Positions 8,937 through 16,822 are shown, counted from the first letter of the stretch. The stretch: 32,070 nucleotides of DNA from Bacillota bacterium (GCA_021811425.1 JAJZPA010000015.1:1-32070); one strand, 5' to 3'. Numbers and translations are program-made. The notes: generated by a model not told the origin, from the letters alone.

Positions 8937-9816
8937 GTATGTGTATTGGCCGGAAAAGACGGTTGATTTAGTTGAACTAGATCAGGAAGCGAAGGCCGAA
9001 GGTGTCAAACTTTGGCTGATCGGGCGAGGATCCAATCTCTTGGCTCCTGATGAAGGGCTTCCGGGAATTACGGTTGTGACGACCTGCTTAACGGATATTG
9101 CTTGGAGCGAAGACTTTTCCTCAAGAGAGGATCCGCTTCAGGAAGGGGATACGCCCCAGAGAGAGCCTGATCTTCGGGGAAAGACAACGGTTCGGGTGGG
9201 AGCCGGGTATGCTCTGGCGAAGCTCGCTCAGGAGGCGGGGGAGCGGGGTTTAAGTGGCCTGGAATTTGCACGGGGAATCCCAGGGACGCTTGGGGGAGCG
9301 GTGATTATGAACGCCGGAGCGCATGGCGGAGAAATCAGCAAGCGGATTCTCCGGGTTAAAGCCCTCGTTGAGGGTGACATTCGTGAATTTCGCGGCGAGG
9401 AATTGGCGTTTAGTTATCGTAAAAGTTCACTTAAGGACAGGGCCTGGGTTTTGGAGGCCGAACTCGTCTTGATTCCGGGAAAACGGGAAGCGATTCTCCA
9501 GACGATGCAGGAAAATTTGTTGAAGCGTGCAGCCAGTCAACCGCTGGAATGGCCGAATGCCGGCAGCGTATTTCGAAATCCCCCTGGGGATTTTGCAGCA
9601 CGCTTAATTGAAGCGGCTGGCTGGAAAGGCAAGAGCCGAGGCGGAGCACAAGTTTCAGAAAAACACAGTAATTTTATTGTAAACACCGGTGAAGCTAGAG
9701 CGGAAGATGTGCTTTTCCTCATTCGTTCTATCCGTGCGGATGTACGCGAACACTTTGCAGTTGAGCTACAACCCGAAATTCGTTATCTGGGAAGAGAAGT
9801 GGAGGCAGAACGATGA
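8851..9816 (+). CDS. murB: UDP-N-acetylenolpyruvoylglucosamine reductase MurB
   Basis: FAD-dependent reductase that converts UDP-GlcNAc-enolpyruvate to UDP-MurNAc. The product is 321 residues. LTTWKIGGPAEY near the N-terminus, RGSNLL, the GIPGTLGGAVIMNAGAHGGE segment, the catalytic serine region NAGSVFRNP, and the late glutamate in VELQPEI are all visible. An extra polar stretch of about 28 residues follows the GLPGITVV segment, before TVRVGAGYALA. The first 86 bases overlap the MurC-like frame. The overlap is real because the motif GRIEKNYPLRKLTTW is already family-typical N-terminal sequence. The ATG at 8851 has a CAGGGG sequence about 10 bases upstream; TTG at 8857 is an alternative. Confidence 0.95.
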   Translation: MILDGRKGRIEKNYPLRKLTTWKIGGPAEYVYWPEKTVDLVELDQEAKAEGVKLWLIGRGSNLLAPDEGLPGITVVTTCLTDIAWSEDFSSREDPLQEGDTPQREPDLRGKTTVRVGAGYALAKLAQEAGERGLSGLEFARGIPGTLGGAVIMNAGAHGGEISKRILRVKALVEGDIREFRGEELAFSYRKSSLKDRAWVLEAELVLIPGKREAILQTMQENLLKRAASQPLEWPNAGSVFRNPPGDFAARLIEAAGWKGKSRGGAQVSEKHSNFIVNTGEARAEDVLFLIRSIRADVREHFAVELQPEIRYLGREVEAER

Positions 9817-11087
9817 CGATGGATCGCTATGTTATAACGGGAAAACAAGCATTATCTGGGGCGATTCGGGTCAGTGGGGCTAAAAACGCCTCACTCCCTT
9901 TGTTAGCTGCTACCTTGTTGGCTGAGGGAACATCTGTCCTTTTTGATGTTCCGCAATTAGCGGATGTAACGCATATGATTGAGGTGCTGGAACACTTGGG
10001 CTGTCAGGTGAGAAATCAAAACGAGGCGGTTCTCATCGATGCTGGCTCGCTCAGAGAGTGGGTTGTGGATGAGGAATTGATGCGTCGGATGCGGGCATCG
10101 AATTTAATTCTTGGCCCCATTCTGGCCCGTCACAGGAGGGTGAAAATTGCGATGCCCGGTGGGTGTGCCATCGGCTCCCGTCCGATGGATCAGCATCTCA
10201 AAGGGCTTAAGGATCTCGGGGTTCAGGTGAAGGAAAAGCACGGCTATATCGAGGCCTGGACGGATGGCCTGCAGGGTGCGGACATCTATCTCGATGTTCC
10301 GAGTGTTGGCGCGACTGAGAATATCATGATGGCGGCCGTTCTCGCCCAAGGCACGACACTCGTTCATAATGCTGCCCGGGAGCCCGAGATCGTGGATTTG
10401 CAGAATTTCCTTAACAAAATGGGGGCTAAAGTCCGGGGGGCTGGAATGGATGTGTTGCGGATCGATGGCGTGGAATCCCTGCATCCTGCAGAACATACCG
10501 TGATTCCTGACCGCATTGAGGCGGGGACGCATATGATTGCAGGCGTGATCACCCAGGGAGACGTCTTAGTGGAAAATGTCATCCCCGAACACTTGGAGCC
10601 TGTGATAGCCAAGCTGCGGCAGGCGGGGGCGAACATCGAGGTCTATGATGATTCCATCCGGGTTCGCCAGCGTGGAAAAATTAAGGGTGTGGACATAAAG
10701 ACGCTTCCCTATCCTGGCTTTCCGACGGATATGCAGCCCCAGTTTATGGCGATGTTAGCAATGGCCGAGGGCACGAGTGTGATTACAGAGACCATTTTCG
10801 AAAACCGTTTTCAGCACGTGGATGAACTCCGCCGTCTGGGTGCTCAGATCCGGGTTGATGGGCGTACCGCAGTGATCCGTGGTGTGGAGACCCTAGAAGG
10901 GGCATTCGTTGAAGCCACCGATTTACGGGCGGGGGCGGCCCTCTTCCTCGCGGCTCTGGCTGCCGAAGAAGCGACGGTATTGGAAAAAGTAGCGCATATT
11001 GACCGCGGTTATGAGAACTTAGAAGAGAAATACCGCCGACTGGGGGCGCGCTTAAGGCGAGTTGTTCCGAATAACAAAGAAGCATAG
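9813..11087 (+). CDS. murA: UDP-GlcNAc 1-carboxyvinyltransferase MurA
   Basis: Transfers enolpyruvate from phosphoenolpyruvate to UDP-GlcNAc, the committed step of peptidoglycan synthesis and the fosfomycin target. The product has 424 residues. SGAKNA at 21-26 contributes the conserved lysine and asparagine. The active-site cysteine is at residue 118 in [12 protein letters not shown], so the enzyme should be of the fosfomycin-sensitive cysteine type. The start codon overlaps the murB stop by four bases (ATGA), indicating translational coupling, and a GGAGG Shine-Dalgarno sequence lies 8 bases upstream. A second in-frame ATG at 9819 is possible. Confidence 0.96.
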   Translation: MTMDRYVITGKQALSGAIRVSGAKNASLPLLAATLLAEGTSVLFDVPQLADVTHMIEVLEHLGCQVRNQNEAVLIDAGSLREWVVDEELMRRMRASNLILGPILARHRRVKIAMPGGCAIGSRPMDQHLKGLKDLGVQVKEKHGYIEAWTDGLQGADIYLDVPSVGATENIMMAAVLAQGTTLVHNAAREPEIVDLQNFLNKMGAKVRGAGMDVLRIDGVESLHPAEHTVIPDRIEAGTHMIAGVITQGDVLVENVIPEHLEPVIAKLRQAGANIEVYDDSIRVRQRGKIKGVDIKTLPYPGFPTDMQPQFMAMLAMAEGTSVITETIFENRFQHVDELRRLGAQIRVDGRTAVIRGVETLEGAFVEATDLRAGAALFLAALAAEEATVLEKVAHIDRGYENLEEKYRRLGARLRRVVPNNKEA

Positions 11088-11119
11088 AGAAGCGAGGCGA
11101 AATTTTGTTTCAAAAGATC

Positions 11120-11148
11120 ATGACGATCGGGGCGGAATTCGTTATACT
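11120..11148 (+). promoter_or_regulatory. Candidate sigma-A promoter for ftsQ-sbp
   Basis: ATGACG at 11120-11125 and TATACT at 11143-11148 are spaced 17 bases apart, giving 4/6 and 5/6 matches to the sigma-A consensus. Transcription would start near 11155, just before the ftsQ Shine-Dalgarno sequence, so the untranslated leader would be very short. It could give ftsQ and the genes after it expression independent of the mur genes. Confidence 0.4.
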
Positions 11149-11168
11149 TGGGACAAGGGGGAAAATCG

Positions 11169-11912
11169 ATGCAACCCACGTCAACCCAGCAAACCCAGCG
11201 GACGAACACGTCCTTTCTCTATGTTGCGCTACTGCTCGCACTCTTGGCCCTTGGGCTGGTGGCCTTTCTTCGCTCCAGCGTCTTTTCCATCCAACGCCTT
11301 GCGGTTCAAGGGGTGCAACAAGTTCCGGAAAAAGAGATCCAGGACTTAGTATCCGGGGTTCTGGGGCAAAACCTGTTTCTCGTTGATCAGGCTCTTCTGG
11401 CTAAAAGGGTTACCCTTCACTCGCTGGTTCGATCCGTAACCTTTAAACGCCAATTTCCCCATACGCTGATAGTCACCATCACGGAACGCACTCCGAGTGC
11501 TTTGGTGGCGGTGTCTAACGGGGTGCTCGAAGTCGACGGGGAAGGGGTTTTTCTGCGGCGTTTGGAAGGTTGGCCGCAAACCGATTATCCCGTGATCAGT
11601 GGGGTGGATATTCCCGACACCGCAGGGCCTGGGCAGCCTTTGCAGAACCCGTCCTTGACGAGTGCCTTAAAGGTGATTAGGGAGGCTCCCAATGAGATGC
11701 TCCCTCTCGTGGGAGAAGTGCATGTGAGTAAGGTTCAGCAAATCACGCTGTTTCTGACGAGTGGGGTAGAAGTCCGTTTAGGACAGGCCCAAGAGTGGAA
11801 GGATAAGCTGCAAGTCCTTTTTCGTCTCCTACAGGACAAAGACTACCAAACTATGCAACCGGGAGTACGTTACATTGATTTTACGGCGGCCACGCCCGTG
11901 ATCGGCCGTTAG
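11169..11912 (+). CDS. ftsQ: Cell division protein FtsQ/DivIB
   Basis: Bitopic division protein that joins FtsL and FtsB/DivIC in the divisome. Of 247 residues, the first 18 or so are polar and cytoplasmic. One membrane helix follows (around 19-38), then a POTRA domain beginning VFSIQRLAVQGVQQVPEKEI and a beta domain with the ITERTPSALV segment. The open frame extends upstream to 11148, but the GGGGGA Shine-Dalgarno sequence favours the ATG at 11169. It lies between murA and sbp, as in many Firmicutes. Overall sequence conservation in this family is low, so the call rests on topology, the POTRA pattern and position. Confidence 0.88.
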   Translation: MQPTSTQQTQRTNTSFLYVALLLALLALGLVAFLRSSVFSIQRLAVQGVQQVPEKEIQDLVSGVLGQNLFLVDQALLAKRVTLHSLVRSVTFKRQFPHTLIVTITERTPSALVAVSNGVLEVDGEGVFLRRLEGWPQTDYPVISGVDIPDTAGPGQPLQNPSLTSALKVIREAPNEMLPLVGEVHVSKVQQITLFLTSGVEVRLGQAQEWKDKLQVLFRLLQDKDYQTMQPGVRYIDFTAATPVIGR

Positions 11913-11932
11913 TTGAAAGGGGGCGGGCAACA

Positions 11933-12262
11933 GTGTGGTTGCCAATTCTGGGATTGATTTTAGGTCTGGCGATTGGGTATGTAAGCCCTTTTTCAGTGCC
12001 AATTAACTATGCCAAGTATCTTTCCGTCGCGATCTTAGCGGCTCTTGATTCTGTCCTAGGCGGGATTCGAGCGGCCCAGGAAGATCACTTCGACAGCATG
12101 GTCTTTTTGACCGGTTTTTTTAGCAACATTCTCTTGGCGGGGATACTGGCTTATGTTGGGGATCGGATCGGGGTCGATCTTTACTTGGCAGCTGTGGTGG
12201 CATTCGGAGTGCGTTTGTTTCAGAACTTGGCCATTATTCGTCGCCATTTGCTGCGGAAATAG
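11933..12262 (+). CDS. sbp: Small basic protein Sbp (DUF1290)
   Basis: Membrane protein of 109 residues with three hydrophobic helices and a basic C-terminus (RRHLLRK). The segment YAKYLSVAILAALDSVLGG followed by DSMVFLTGFFSN is characteristic of the DUF1290 family, found just upstream of ftsZ in sporulating Firmicutes. Its biochemical function is not established. The start is GTG, supported by the GGGGGCGGG Shine-Dalgarno region. It begins 20 bases after ftsQ and so is probably in the same transcript. Confidence 0.9.
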   Translation: MWLPILGLILGLAIGYVSPFSVPINYAKYLSVAILAALDSVLGGIRAAQEDHFDSMVFLTGFFSNILLAGILAYVGDRIGVDLYLAAVVAFGVRLFQNLAIIRRHLLRK

Positions 12263-12287
12263 CCGAAGCTCAGGGTTTTCCTGCGGG

Positions 12288-12323
12288 GTGTTGACGAGTA
12301 AACTCGTTTTGCTAAAGCAAAAC
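12288..12323 (+). promoter_or_regulatory. Paired hairpins with TAAA loops in the ftsZ leader
   Basis: Two adjacent perfect hairpins are visible: CGAG-TAAA-CTCG at 12295-12306 and TTTTGC-TAAA-GCAAAA at 12307-12322. They share the same loop sequence. GTGTT just before and AACAC at the end could close them into a larger structure. No T-run follows, so a simple terminator is unlikely. It could be an RNA element of the sbp-ftsZ junction, a protein-binding site or a copy of a dispersed repeat. Confidence 0.45.
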
Positions 12324-12335
12324 ACGGGGCTGCAG

Positions 12336-12446
12336 ATGGAGACTCTAAAAAATTTCTATATCATCCATCGTGAAAAAAGGGATATCGAGAAAGGATATAG
12401 AATGTTTTACGAAATGAGGAATTGGACAGGAAACTGTTTCGGGTAA
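12336..12446 (+). CDS. Possible 36-residue small ORF in the ftsZ leader
   Basis: An ATG at 12336, preceded by CGGGG at a spacing of about 6 bases, opens a frame of 36 codons ending in TAA at 12444. The peptide starts METLKNFYIIHREKRDIEKG and is basic and aromatic. I recognise no family. The frame overlaps the inverted repeat at 12354-12402, so the open frame may simply reflect leader DNA. It could be a leader peptide or small protein upstream of ftsZ, but only comparative data would show that. Confidence 0.22.
   Translation: METLKNFYIIHREKRDIEKGYRMFYEMRNWTGNCFG
12354..12402 (+). repeat. Inverted repeat upstream of ftsZ
   Basis: TTCTATATC at 12354-12362 is matched by its exact reverse complement GATATAGAA at 12394-12402, with 31 bases between. 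The pairing continues imperfectly outward into AAAA and TTTT tracts. It lies about 60-110 bases before the ftsZ start. It could be an RNA stem in the leader or a pair of operator half-sites. Confidence 0.45.
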
Positions 12447-12463
12447 TACAAGGGGGGCGCTAG

Positions 12464-13525
12464 ATGCTGGAATTTGATACGGAGGTCAACCAATTTGCCG
12501 AAATTAAAGTGATCGGGGTTGGCGGAGGCGGAAATAATGCGGTCAACCGGATGATAACCTCTGGGCTAAAAGGGGTAGAATTTATCTCGGTGAATACCGA
12601 TTCGCAGGCGTTAAACCTCTCCAGGGCAGCGAGCAAGCTTCAGATCGGAGTGAAGCTGACCAAGGGATTAGGTGCCGGGGCGAATCCTGAAATCGGAGCC
12701 AAGGCAGCGGAAGAAAGCCGGGAGGATCTGGTTCAGGCCCTGAAGGGGGCAGACATGGTATTTGTGACTGCGGGCATGGGTGGAGGCACCGGTACAGGGG
12801 CTGCCCCGATCGTAGCGCAGGTCGCTAAGGAAATGGGAGCTTTGACTGTCGGTGTCGTGACCCGTCCTTTTACCTTCGAAGGGCGAAAGCGGGCGATGCA
12901 GGCTGAAAAAGGGATTGCCGATTTGAAGAGCAAAGTGGATACGTTGATCACGATCCCCAATGATCGCCTGTTGCAGGTTGTGGACAAGCATACCACCATT
13001 CATGAAGCTTTTCGGATTGCTGATGATGTCCTGCGGCAAGGGGTTCAGGGAATTTCGGATCTCATTGCCGTACCCGGTTTGATTAATTTGGACTTCGCTG
13101 ACGTGAAAACCATCATGATGAATACCGGTTCGGCGCTGATGGGGATTGGACAAGCCACCGGTGAAAATCGCGCTTCTGATGCAGCGCGCAAAGCGATTTC
13201 CAGTCCGCTGTTGGAGACATCCATCGAAGGAGCGCAGGGTGTCCTCTTGAATATCACGGGCGGCCCGAATCTCACCTTGTTTGAGGTTAATGAAGCCTCT
13301 GAGATCATTGCCCAAGCGGCAGATCCGGAAGCGAACATCATTTTCGGAGCGGTTATTGATGAGAACATGAAAGAAGAAGTGCGCGTTACCGTCATCGCCA
13401 CAGGATTTGATCAGCGGCCCTCCGTACAAAGCATCAAGCCTCCAGAAATGGTCATTAAACCTACCCAGAGCGAAATGGAAGTTGATATTCCCGAGTTTCT
13501 ACGGAAGTCTAAGTTTAGGGTATAA
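12464..13525 (+). CDS. ftsZ: Cell division GTPase FtsZ
   Basis: Tubulin-like GTPase that polymerises into the Z ring at midcell and recruits the divisome. The 353-residue protein contains the nucleotide-binding [11 protein letters not shown] at the N-terminus, the tubulin signature GGGTGTG at residues 106-112, and the T7-loop region [11 protein letters not shown]. The C-terminus ends in a short conserved peptide [14 protein letters not shown], the usual docking tail for FtsA, SepF and similar partners. A GGGGGG Shine-Dalgarno sequence lies 7-8 bases before the ATG. No ftsA is present upstream; sepF and divIVA lie about 8-9 kb downstream. ftsZ ends the dcw part of the window. Confidence 0.97.
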   Translation: MLEFDTEVNQFAEIKVIGVGGGGNNAVNRMITSGLKGVEFISVNTDSQALNLSRAASKLQIGVKLTKGLGAGANPEIGAKAAEESREDLVQALKGADMVFVTAGMGGGTGTGAAPIVAQVAKEMGALTVGVVTRPFTFEGRKRAMQAEKGIADLKSKVDTLITIPNDRLLQVVDKHTTIHEAFRIADDVLRQGVQGISDLIAVPGLINLDFADVKTIMMNTGSALMGIGQATGENRASDAARKAISSPLLETSIEGAQGVLLNITGGPNLTLFEVNEASEIIAQAADPEANIIFGAVIDENMKEEVRVTVIATGFDQRPSVQSIKPPEMVIKPTQSEMEVDIPEFLRKSKFRV

Positions 13526-13538
13526 GCGCCAATTCGAT

Positions 13539-13567
13539 GTTCGAAAGTTCTAAGTTCTAAGTTCGAA
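13539..13567 (+). repeat. Heptamer tandem repeat (GTTCGAA/GTTCTAA)
   Basis: Four heptamers run GTTCGAA, GTTCTAA, GTTCTAA, GTTCGAA, with one extra A after the first. They begin 13 bases after the ftsZ stop. The outer GTTCGAA units contain the palindrome TTCGAA. No coding frame uses them. Short heptameric repeats of this kind are usually intergenic and expand by slippage. Confidence 0.7.
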
Positions 13568-13582
13568 TGGGAAGATATCGGG

Positions 13583-13645
13583 GGAAGACACCGGGGACGG
13601 TTCTCTTTGTCTCAAAAAGACAAGAGAACCGTCCCCTTGTCTTCC
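13583..13645 (+). repeat. Long inverted repeat with GGGGACGGTTCTC arms
   Basis: The arms GGAAGACA plus GGGGACGGTTCTC on the left and the complementary GAGAACCGTCCCC plus TGTCTTCC on the right form a stem of about 25 base pairs over 63 bases, with small internal mismatches and a short A-rich loop. I know the GGGGACGGTTCTC core as a common intergenic repeat in Clostridia, probably a REP-like or MITE-like element. No transposase is present here. The stem might also slow or end transcription after ftsZ, although no T-run follows. Confidence 0.75.
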
Positions 13646-13753
13646 TCCAACCGTGAGACTCCTACTAGTTCACTTCCCTCCCTGATATCCCTCGCTCAAA
13701 ATCTACACAACTCGCACCTTGATGCTAAAAATTTCCATTTAGTTCTACCCTAA

Positions 13754-13787
13754 TGCGACAGGTTTTATCCTTTGTCTCCGGTATAAT
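13754..13787 (+). promoter_or_regulatory. Candidate spoIIGA promoter with Spo0A-box-like site
   Basis: TATAAT at 13782-13787 is a perfect -10 box about 34 bases before the spoIIGA start. No good -35 lies at 17 bases. TGCGACA at 13754-13760 is, on the other strand, TGTCGCA, one mismatch from the Spo0A box TGTCGAA. In Bacillus the spoIIG promoter is a Spo0A-activated sigma-A promoter with an over-long spacer, so this arrangement is suggestive, but the single imperfect box is weak evidence. Confidence 0.4.
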
Positions 13788-13820
13788 TTTGAAAGAGCAG
13801 GAGAGAAGGGTGTCTGAGCA

Positions 13821-14735
13821 ATGACCGGTGAAGGAACTTACCTTGACCTGAACTTCTTAATCAATGGTGGAATGGATGCTTTTCTCCTGATGCTGACAGG
13901 GAGACTTTTGCATTTTTCGGTAAGTCGGATCGGGCTCTTGATCGCCAGCCTCATCGGCGAAATTCCCGTCGTTCTTGCTGTGACGGGGCCAACAGTGCTC
14001 GTCATTTTCAGCAAGATGGTTGTCCCCCTGCTGATGGTCAGGGTCGCCTACGGTTGCCTAGGCCTGCGAAGGTGCAGCAAGGCATTTTTAGGTTTTTTGC
14101 TCGTCTCAGCTGGGCTGGGCGGGTTGATCCAGGCCTTATGGGGGTGGGTGCAGTTTGATGTTTCCCCAGCCAAAGCGACCTTGGCTTTGGCACTGCACAA
14201 CCTCTGGGTGTTGCCCTTGGCCGCTTTCTTATGGTGGCTGAGCCAAACGATCTGGCAGCGCTGGCAGTCTGAGATGTTTCATTACCAAGCGGGTATTTAC
14301 GATGTTGAGATTGATTTTGGCGAAAATGCCGATCTCCTTCAGGTCAAGGCGTTGTTGGATACAGGCAACAGCCTGCGGGATCCCCTGACTGGCGCTCCGG
14401 TTCTGATCCTGGAAGAGGCTGCGGCTGCAGCAGCGATGCCGCAGGAATTAAAGGAATTTCTCCAGCTTCCGTGGCGCGGCGCCAGAGATCCATGGCCATT
14501 CCTCCTCGCCAATCCCGAATGGTTAAAACGGTTGATTTTCATCCCGTGTCAAGGATTGGGCGGGGAAAACTGGCTTCTCGGTATAAGGCCCAAGGGCGTG
14601 TGTTATCAAAACGGGGAAGGGAAAACCCCGTTCAAAGCGACGGTTGCTTTGGTTGAGCAGGTTTTAAGTCAAGAAGGAGCCTATCAGGCCTTGTTGCATC
14701 AGGAACATGTACAGAAAGGGGCTGATGATGCATGA
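13821..14735 (+). CDS. spoIIGA: Sporulation sigma-E processing aspartic protease SpoIIGA
   Basis: Membrane-embedded protease that removes the pro-sequence from pro-sigma-E in the mother cell. The 304-residue protein has an N-terminal half of about five hydrophobic helices and a cytoplasmic C-terminal half. The catalytic motif [11 protein letters not shown] places the active aspartate at residue 180, like the retroviral-type aspartic proteases and close to its position in Bacillus SpoIIGA. It is normally activated by the forespore signal protein SpoIIR. Its stop overlaps the sigE start (ATGA), so protease and substrate are translationally coupled. Confidence 0.94.
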   Translation: MTGEGTYLDLNFLINGGMDAFLLMLTGRLLHFSVSRIGLLIASLIGEIPVVLAVTGPTVLVIFSKMVVPLLMVRVAYGCLGLRRCSKAFLGFLLVSAGLGGLIQALWGWVQFDVSPAKATLALALHNLWVLPLAAFLWWLSQTIWQRWQSEMFHYQAGIYDVEIDFGENADLLQVKALLDTGNSLRDPLTGAPVLILEEAAAAAAMPQELKEFLQLPWRGARDPWPFLLANPEWLKRLIFIPCQGLGGENWLLGIRPKGVCYQNGEGKTPFKATVALVEQVLSQEGAYQALLHQEHVQKGADDA

Positions 14736-15475
14736 AATTTAGCCGAGAAATCCAAAGTAAAATCAGGGCTTTTAGGATCCTCCTGTTAGATAACTTAGCT
14801 AGGCTGTGGCAGCGCTGGTTCAAACGGGAGATCTATTATGTGGGCAGTAGCGAAGCCCTCCCGCCGCCGCTCAGTTCCAACGAAGAAGGGGAACTGTTAG
14901 AAAGGTTGGAGTTGGGGGATCCTTCAGTACGCGCTATTCTTATCGAACGCAACCTTCGATTGGTTGTCTATATTGGCCGAAAATTTGAAAACACGGGGAT
15001 TGGCATCGAAGATCTGGTCTCCATTGGAACCATTGGACTGATTAAAGCTGTTAACACGTTCGATCCCCAAAAGAAAATCAAATTAGCAACCTATGCTTCC
15101 CGCTGTATTGAAAATGAAATCCTCATGTACTTGAGACGCAACAATAAGACACGCTCCGAAGTCTCATTCGACGAACCGCTCAATATCGATTGGGATGGTA
15201 ATGAACTTCTTCTCTCCGATGTCATGGGTACGGAAACGGATATTATTTCCCGCCCTCTGGAAGAGGAAGTCGATCGGCAAAATCTCTACTTAGCAATGGC
15301 CCGCCTTTCGGCGCGGGAAAAGCTGATTATGGAGCTGCGTTATGGTTTAGATAATGGGGCGGAAAAGACTCAGAAAGAAGTGGCGGATCGGTTGGGGATT
15401 TCCCAGTCTTATATTTCACGCTTGGAAAAAAGAATTATTAGGAGACTTCGGAAAGAATTTTATCGCTTAGAATAA
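14732..15475 (+). CDS. sigE: RNA polymerase sigma-E precursor (early mother cell)
   Basis: Sporulation sigma factor of 247 residues that directs early mother-cell transcription. The first 30 or so residues form the amphipathic pro-sequence, and the segment [16 protein letters not shown] is the conserved area around the SpoIIGA cleavage site. Region 2 includes [16 protein letters not shown] and the following [16 protein letters not shown]. Region 4 carries the helix-turn-helix [22 protein letters not shown]. The 4-base overlap with spoIIGA and the close spacing to sigG are the standard Firmicute arrangement. Confidence 0.96.
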   Translation: MKFSREIQSKIRAFRILLLDNLARLWQRWFKREIYYVGSSEALPPPLSSNEEGELLERLELGDPSVRAILIERNLRLVVYIGRKFENTGIGIEDLVSIGTIGLIKAVNTFDPQKKIKLATYASRCIENEILMYLRRNNKTRSEVSFDEPLNIDWDGNELLLSDVMGTETDIISRPLEEEVDRQNLYLAMARLSAREKLIMELRYGLDNGAEKTQKEVADRLGISQSYISRLEKRIIRRLRKEFYRLE

Positions 15476-15528
15476 CATGCTTGGCCTTGGGGCATACTTT
15501 CCAACAGAAAACTGCTGGAGGTGCTCTG

Positions 15529-16302
15529 ATGGCTTTAAACAAAGTAGAGATCTGTGGCGTGAACACCTCGAAGTTGCCGGTGCTTAACAACGCTAAAATG
15601 AAGGAGCTGTTTGTAGTCTACCAAGCAGGCGATCGCAGTGCTCGAGATAAGCTGATCTACGGGAACCTGCGTTTAGTCCTCAGCGTCATCCAAAGGTTTA
15701 CGAATCGAGGCGAATTTGTCGATGATCTTTTTCAAGTCGGCTGCATCGGCTTGATGAAGGCCATCGACAACTTTGATTTAGGCCAAAACGTTAAATTTTC
15801 GACCTATGCGGTTCCTATGATTATCGGGGAAATTCGCCGCTATTTGCGGGATAACAATCCCATTCGGGTCAGCCGTTCCCTGAGGGATATTGCCTATAAG
15901 GCGTTGCAAGTACGGGATCAGCTGGTTAGCGAGTGTGCCCGTGAACCGACTGTCAGCGAGATCGCAGAAAAGCTTTCCCTTCCGCGTGAGGAAGTGATCT
16001 TCGCCTTAGACGCGATTCAAGAACCAATTTCTCTCTTTGAGCCAATTTATCATGACGGAGGAGACCCAATTTTTGTCATGGATCAAATTGGGGATGACAA
16101 ACATTCGGATTCGAGCTGGGTCGAAGGATTAGCGGTGCGGGAAGCGCTCAGGCGGTTAGGGGAACGGGAAAAGCTCATCCTCTCCCTGCGCTTTTTCCAT
16201 GGAAAAACCCAAATGGAGGTTGCTGATGAAATCGGCATCTCGCAAGCCCAAGTCTCGCGCCTGGAAAAAGCCGCCCTGCATCACATGCGAAAATACGTAT
16301 GA
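15529..16302 (+). CDS. sigG: RNA polymerase sigma-G (late forespore)
   Basis: Forespore sigma factor of 257 residues, closely matching Bacillus SigG along its length. The N-terminus is MALNKVEICGVNTSKLPVL, region 2 includes QRFTNRGEFVDDLFQVGCIG, and region 4 includes TQMEVADEIGISQAQVSRLEKA. A TTG codon at 15481 opens the frame earlier, but the family N-terminus and the GGAGGTG Shine-Dalgarno sequence fix the start at the ATG at 15529. It is 53 bases from sigE. In Bacillus it is made by read-through from spoIIG and from its own sigma-F/sigma-G promoter; I could not identify a convincing forespore promoter in the short gap. Confidence 0.95.
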   Translation: MALNKVEICGVNTSKLPVLNNAKMKELFVVYQAGDRSARDKLIYGNLRLVLSVIQRFTNRGEFVDDLFQVGCIGLMKAIDNFDLGQNVKFSTYAVPMIIGEIRRYLRDNNPIRVSRSLRDIAYKALQVRDQLVSECAREPTVSEIAEKLSLPREEVIFALDAIQEPISLFEPIYHDGGDPIFVMDQIGDDKHSDSSWVEGLAVREALRRLGEREKLILSLRFFHGKTQMEVADEIGISQAQVSRLEKAALHHMRKYV

Positions 16303-16306
16303 TGCC

Positions 16307-16372
16307 GGAGGTCGGAGGTCGGAGGCGTGATTTCGGAGGTTAGAGGTCAGAATTCTGAGGTCAGAGGCACGA
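16307..16372 (+). repeat. Degenerate GGAGGTC heptamer repeats
   Basis: Directly after the sigG stop, GGAGGTC occurs at 16307-16313 and 16314-16320 and GGAGGCG follows at 16321-16327. Degenerate copies (GGAGGTTAGA, AGGTCAGA twice) continue to about 16372. The open frame through it has a repetitive composition (SEVRGQNSEVRG) and is not a convincing gene. The element resembles, in unit length and position after a sigma/division gene, the heptamer repeat after ftsZ. Confidence 0.6.
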
Positions 16373-16411
16373 TGCGCGAAATCTGGACTAAAGCATCGCT
16401 ACCGAAGGTGT

Positions 16412-16419
16412 GCTACAAT
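16412..16419 (+). promoter_or_regulatory. Extended -10 promoter for the ylmC-type gene
   Basis: TACAAT at 16414-16419 is preceded by TGC, giving an extended -10 element. I see no good -35 at standard spacing. Transcription would begin near 16426, about 75 bases before the ylmC-type start. This gives the gene a promoter of its own after the repeat-filled gap behind sigG. Confidence 0.35.
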
Positions 16420-16502
16420 GGATCCCCCAGCACTATGATTGCTAAGACCGCGAATGTTGATCACCTTTCCCGCATAGAAATGAAGGGAGGGAGGGGGAAA
16501 AC

Positions 16503-16763
16503 ATGCGCATCTCGGAGCTTCGTCTTTTAGATATTGTCAACGTCAAAGACGGTCGTCGTTTAGGTCCTATTAAAGACCTGGATTTGGACATGGAACGGGG
16601 AGCAGTTAAAGGTATCCTTGTACCGGGGGCTAGCCGCAGCTGGGGTTTTTTTGGTGGTGGTCGTAGTGAAGATATTTATATCCCCTGGGATCGTGTCAAA
16701 AAGATTGGAGTTGACGTGATTTTAGTGGATGCGCAAGACCTGCCAGATGTGGAAAGTGATTGA
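16503..16763 (+). CDS. ylmC: YlmC/YmxH family PRC-barrel sporulation protein
   Basis: Protein of 86 residues forming a single PRC-barrel-like beta domain. It begins MRISELRLLDIVNVKDGRRL and contains IKDLDLDMERGAVKGILVPG, the pattern of the YlmC/YmxH family found beside sigG in spore formers. The biochemical role is unknown, and a sporulation link comes from family and position. A long purine-rich Shine-Dalgarno region (GGGAGGGAGGGGG) precedes the ATG. A clear terminator follows at 16793, so it is likely monocistronic. Confidence 0.9.
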   Translation: MRISELRLLDIVNVKDGRRLGPIKDLDLDMERGAVKGILVPGASRSWGFFGGGRSEDIYIPWDRVKKIGVDVILVDAQDLPDVESD

Positions 16764-16792
16764 TAGAGAATATACCGGATAAGTACCCGAAC

Positions 16793-16822
16793 AGCCAGGG
16801 GAATTTTGTCTCCTGGCTTTTT
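16793..16822 (+). terminator. Rho-independent terminator after ylmC
   Basis: AGCCAGG at 16793-16799 pairs with CCTGGCT at 16812-16818, the stem extends further with one G-T pair, and five T residues follow. It separates the sporulation cluster from pgeF. Confidence 0.85.

Noticed and set aside
12422-12449. TTGGAC and TAATAC as an ftsZ promoter
   Set aside because: The start point would fall at or after the Shine-Dalgarno sequence, leaving no ribosome-binding leader.
12668-13429. Long minus-strand open frame opposite ftsZ
   Set aside because: It is the antisense shadow of ftsZ codon bias, with no Shine-Dalgarno sequence or family features.
16327-16530. Open frame after sigG
   Set aside because: It is built on the heptamer repeat and overlaps the true ylmC-type start in another frame.
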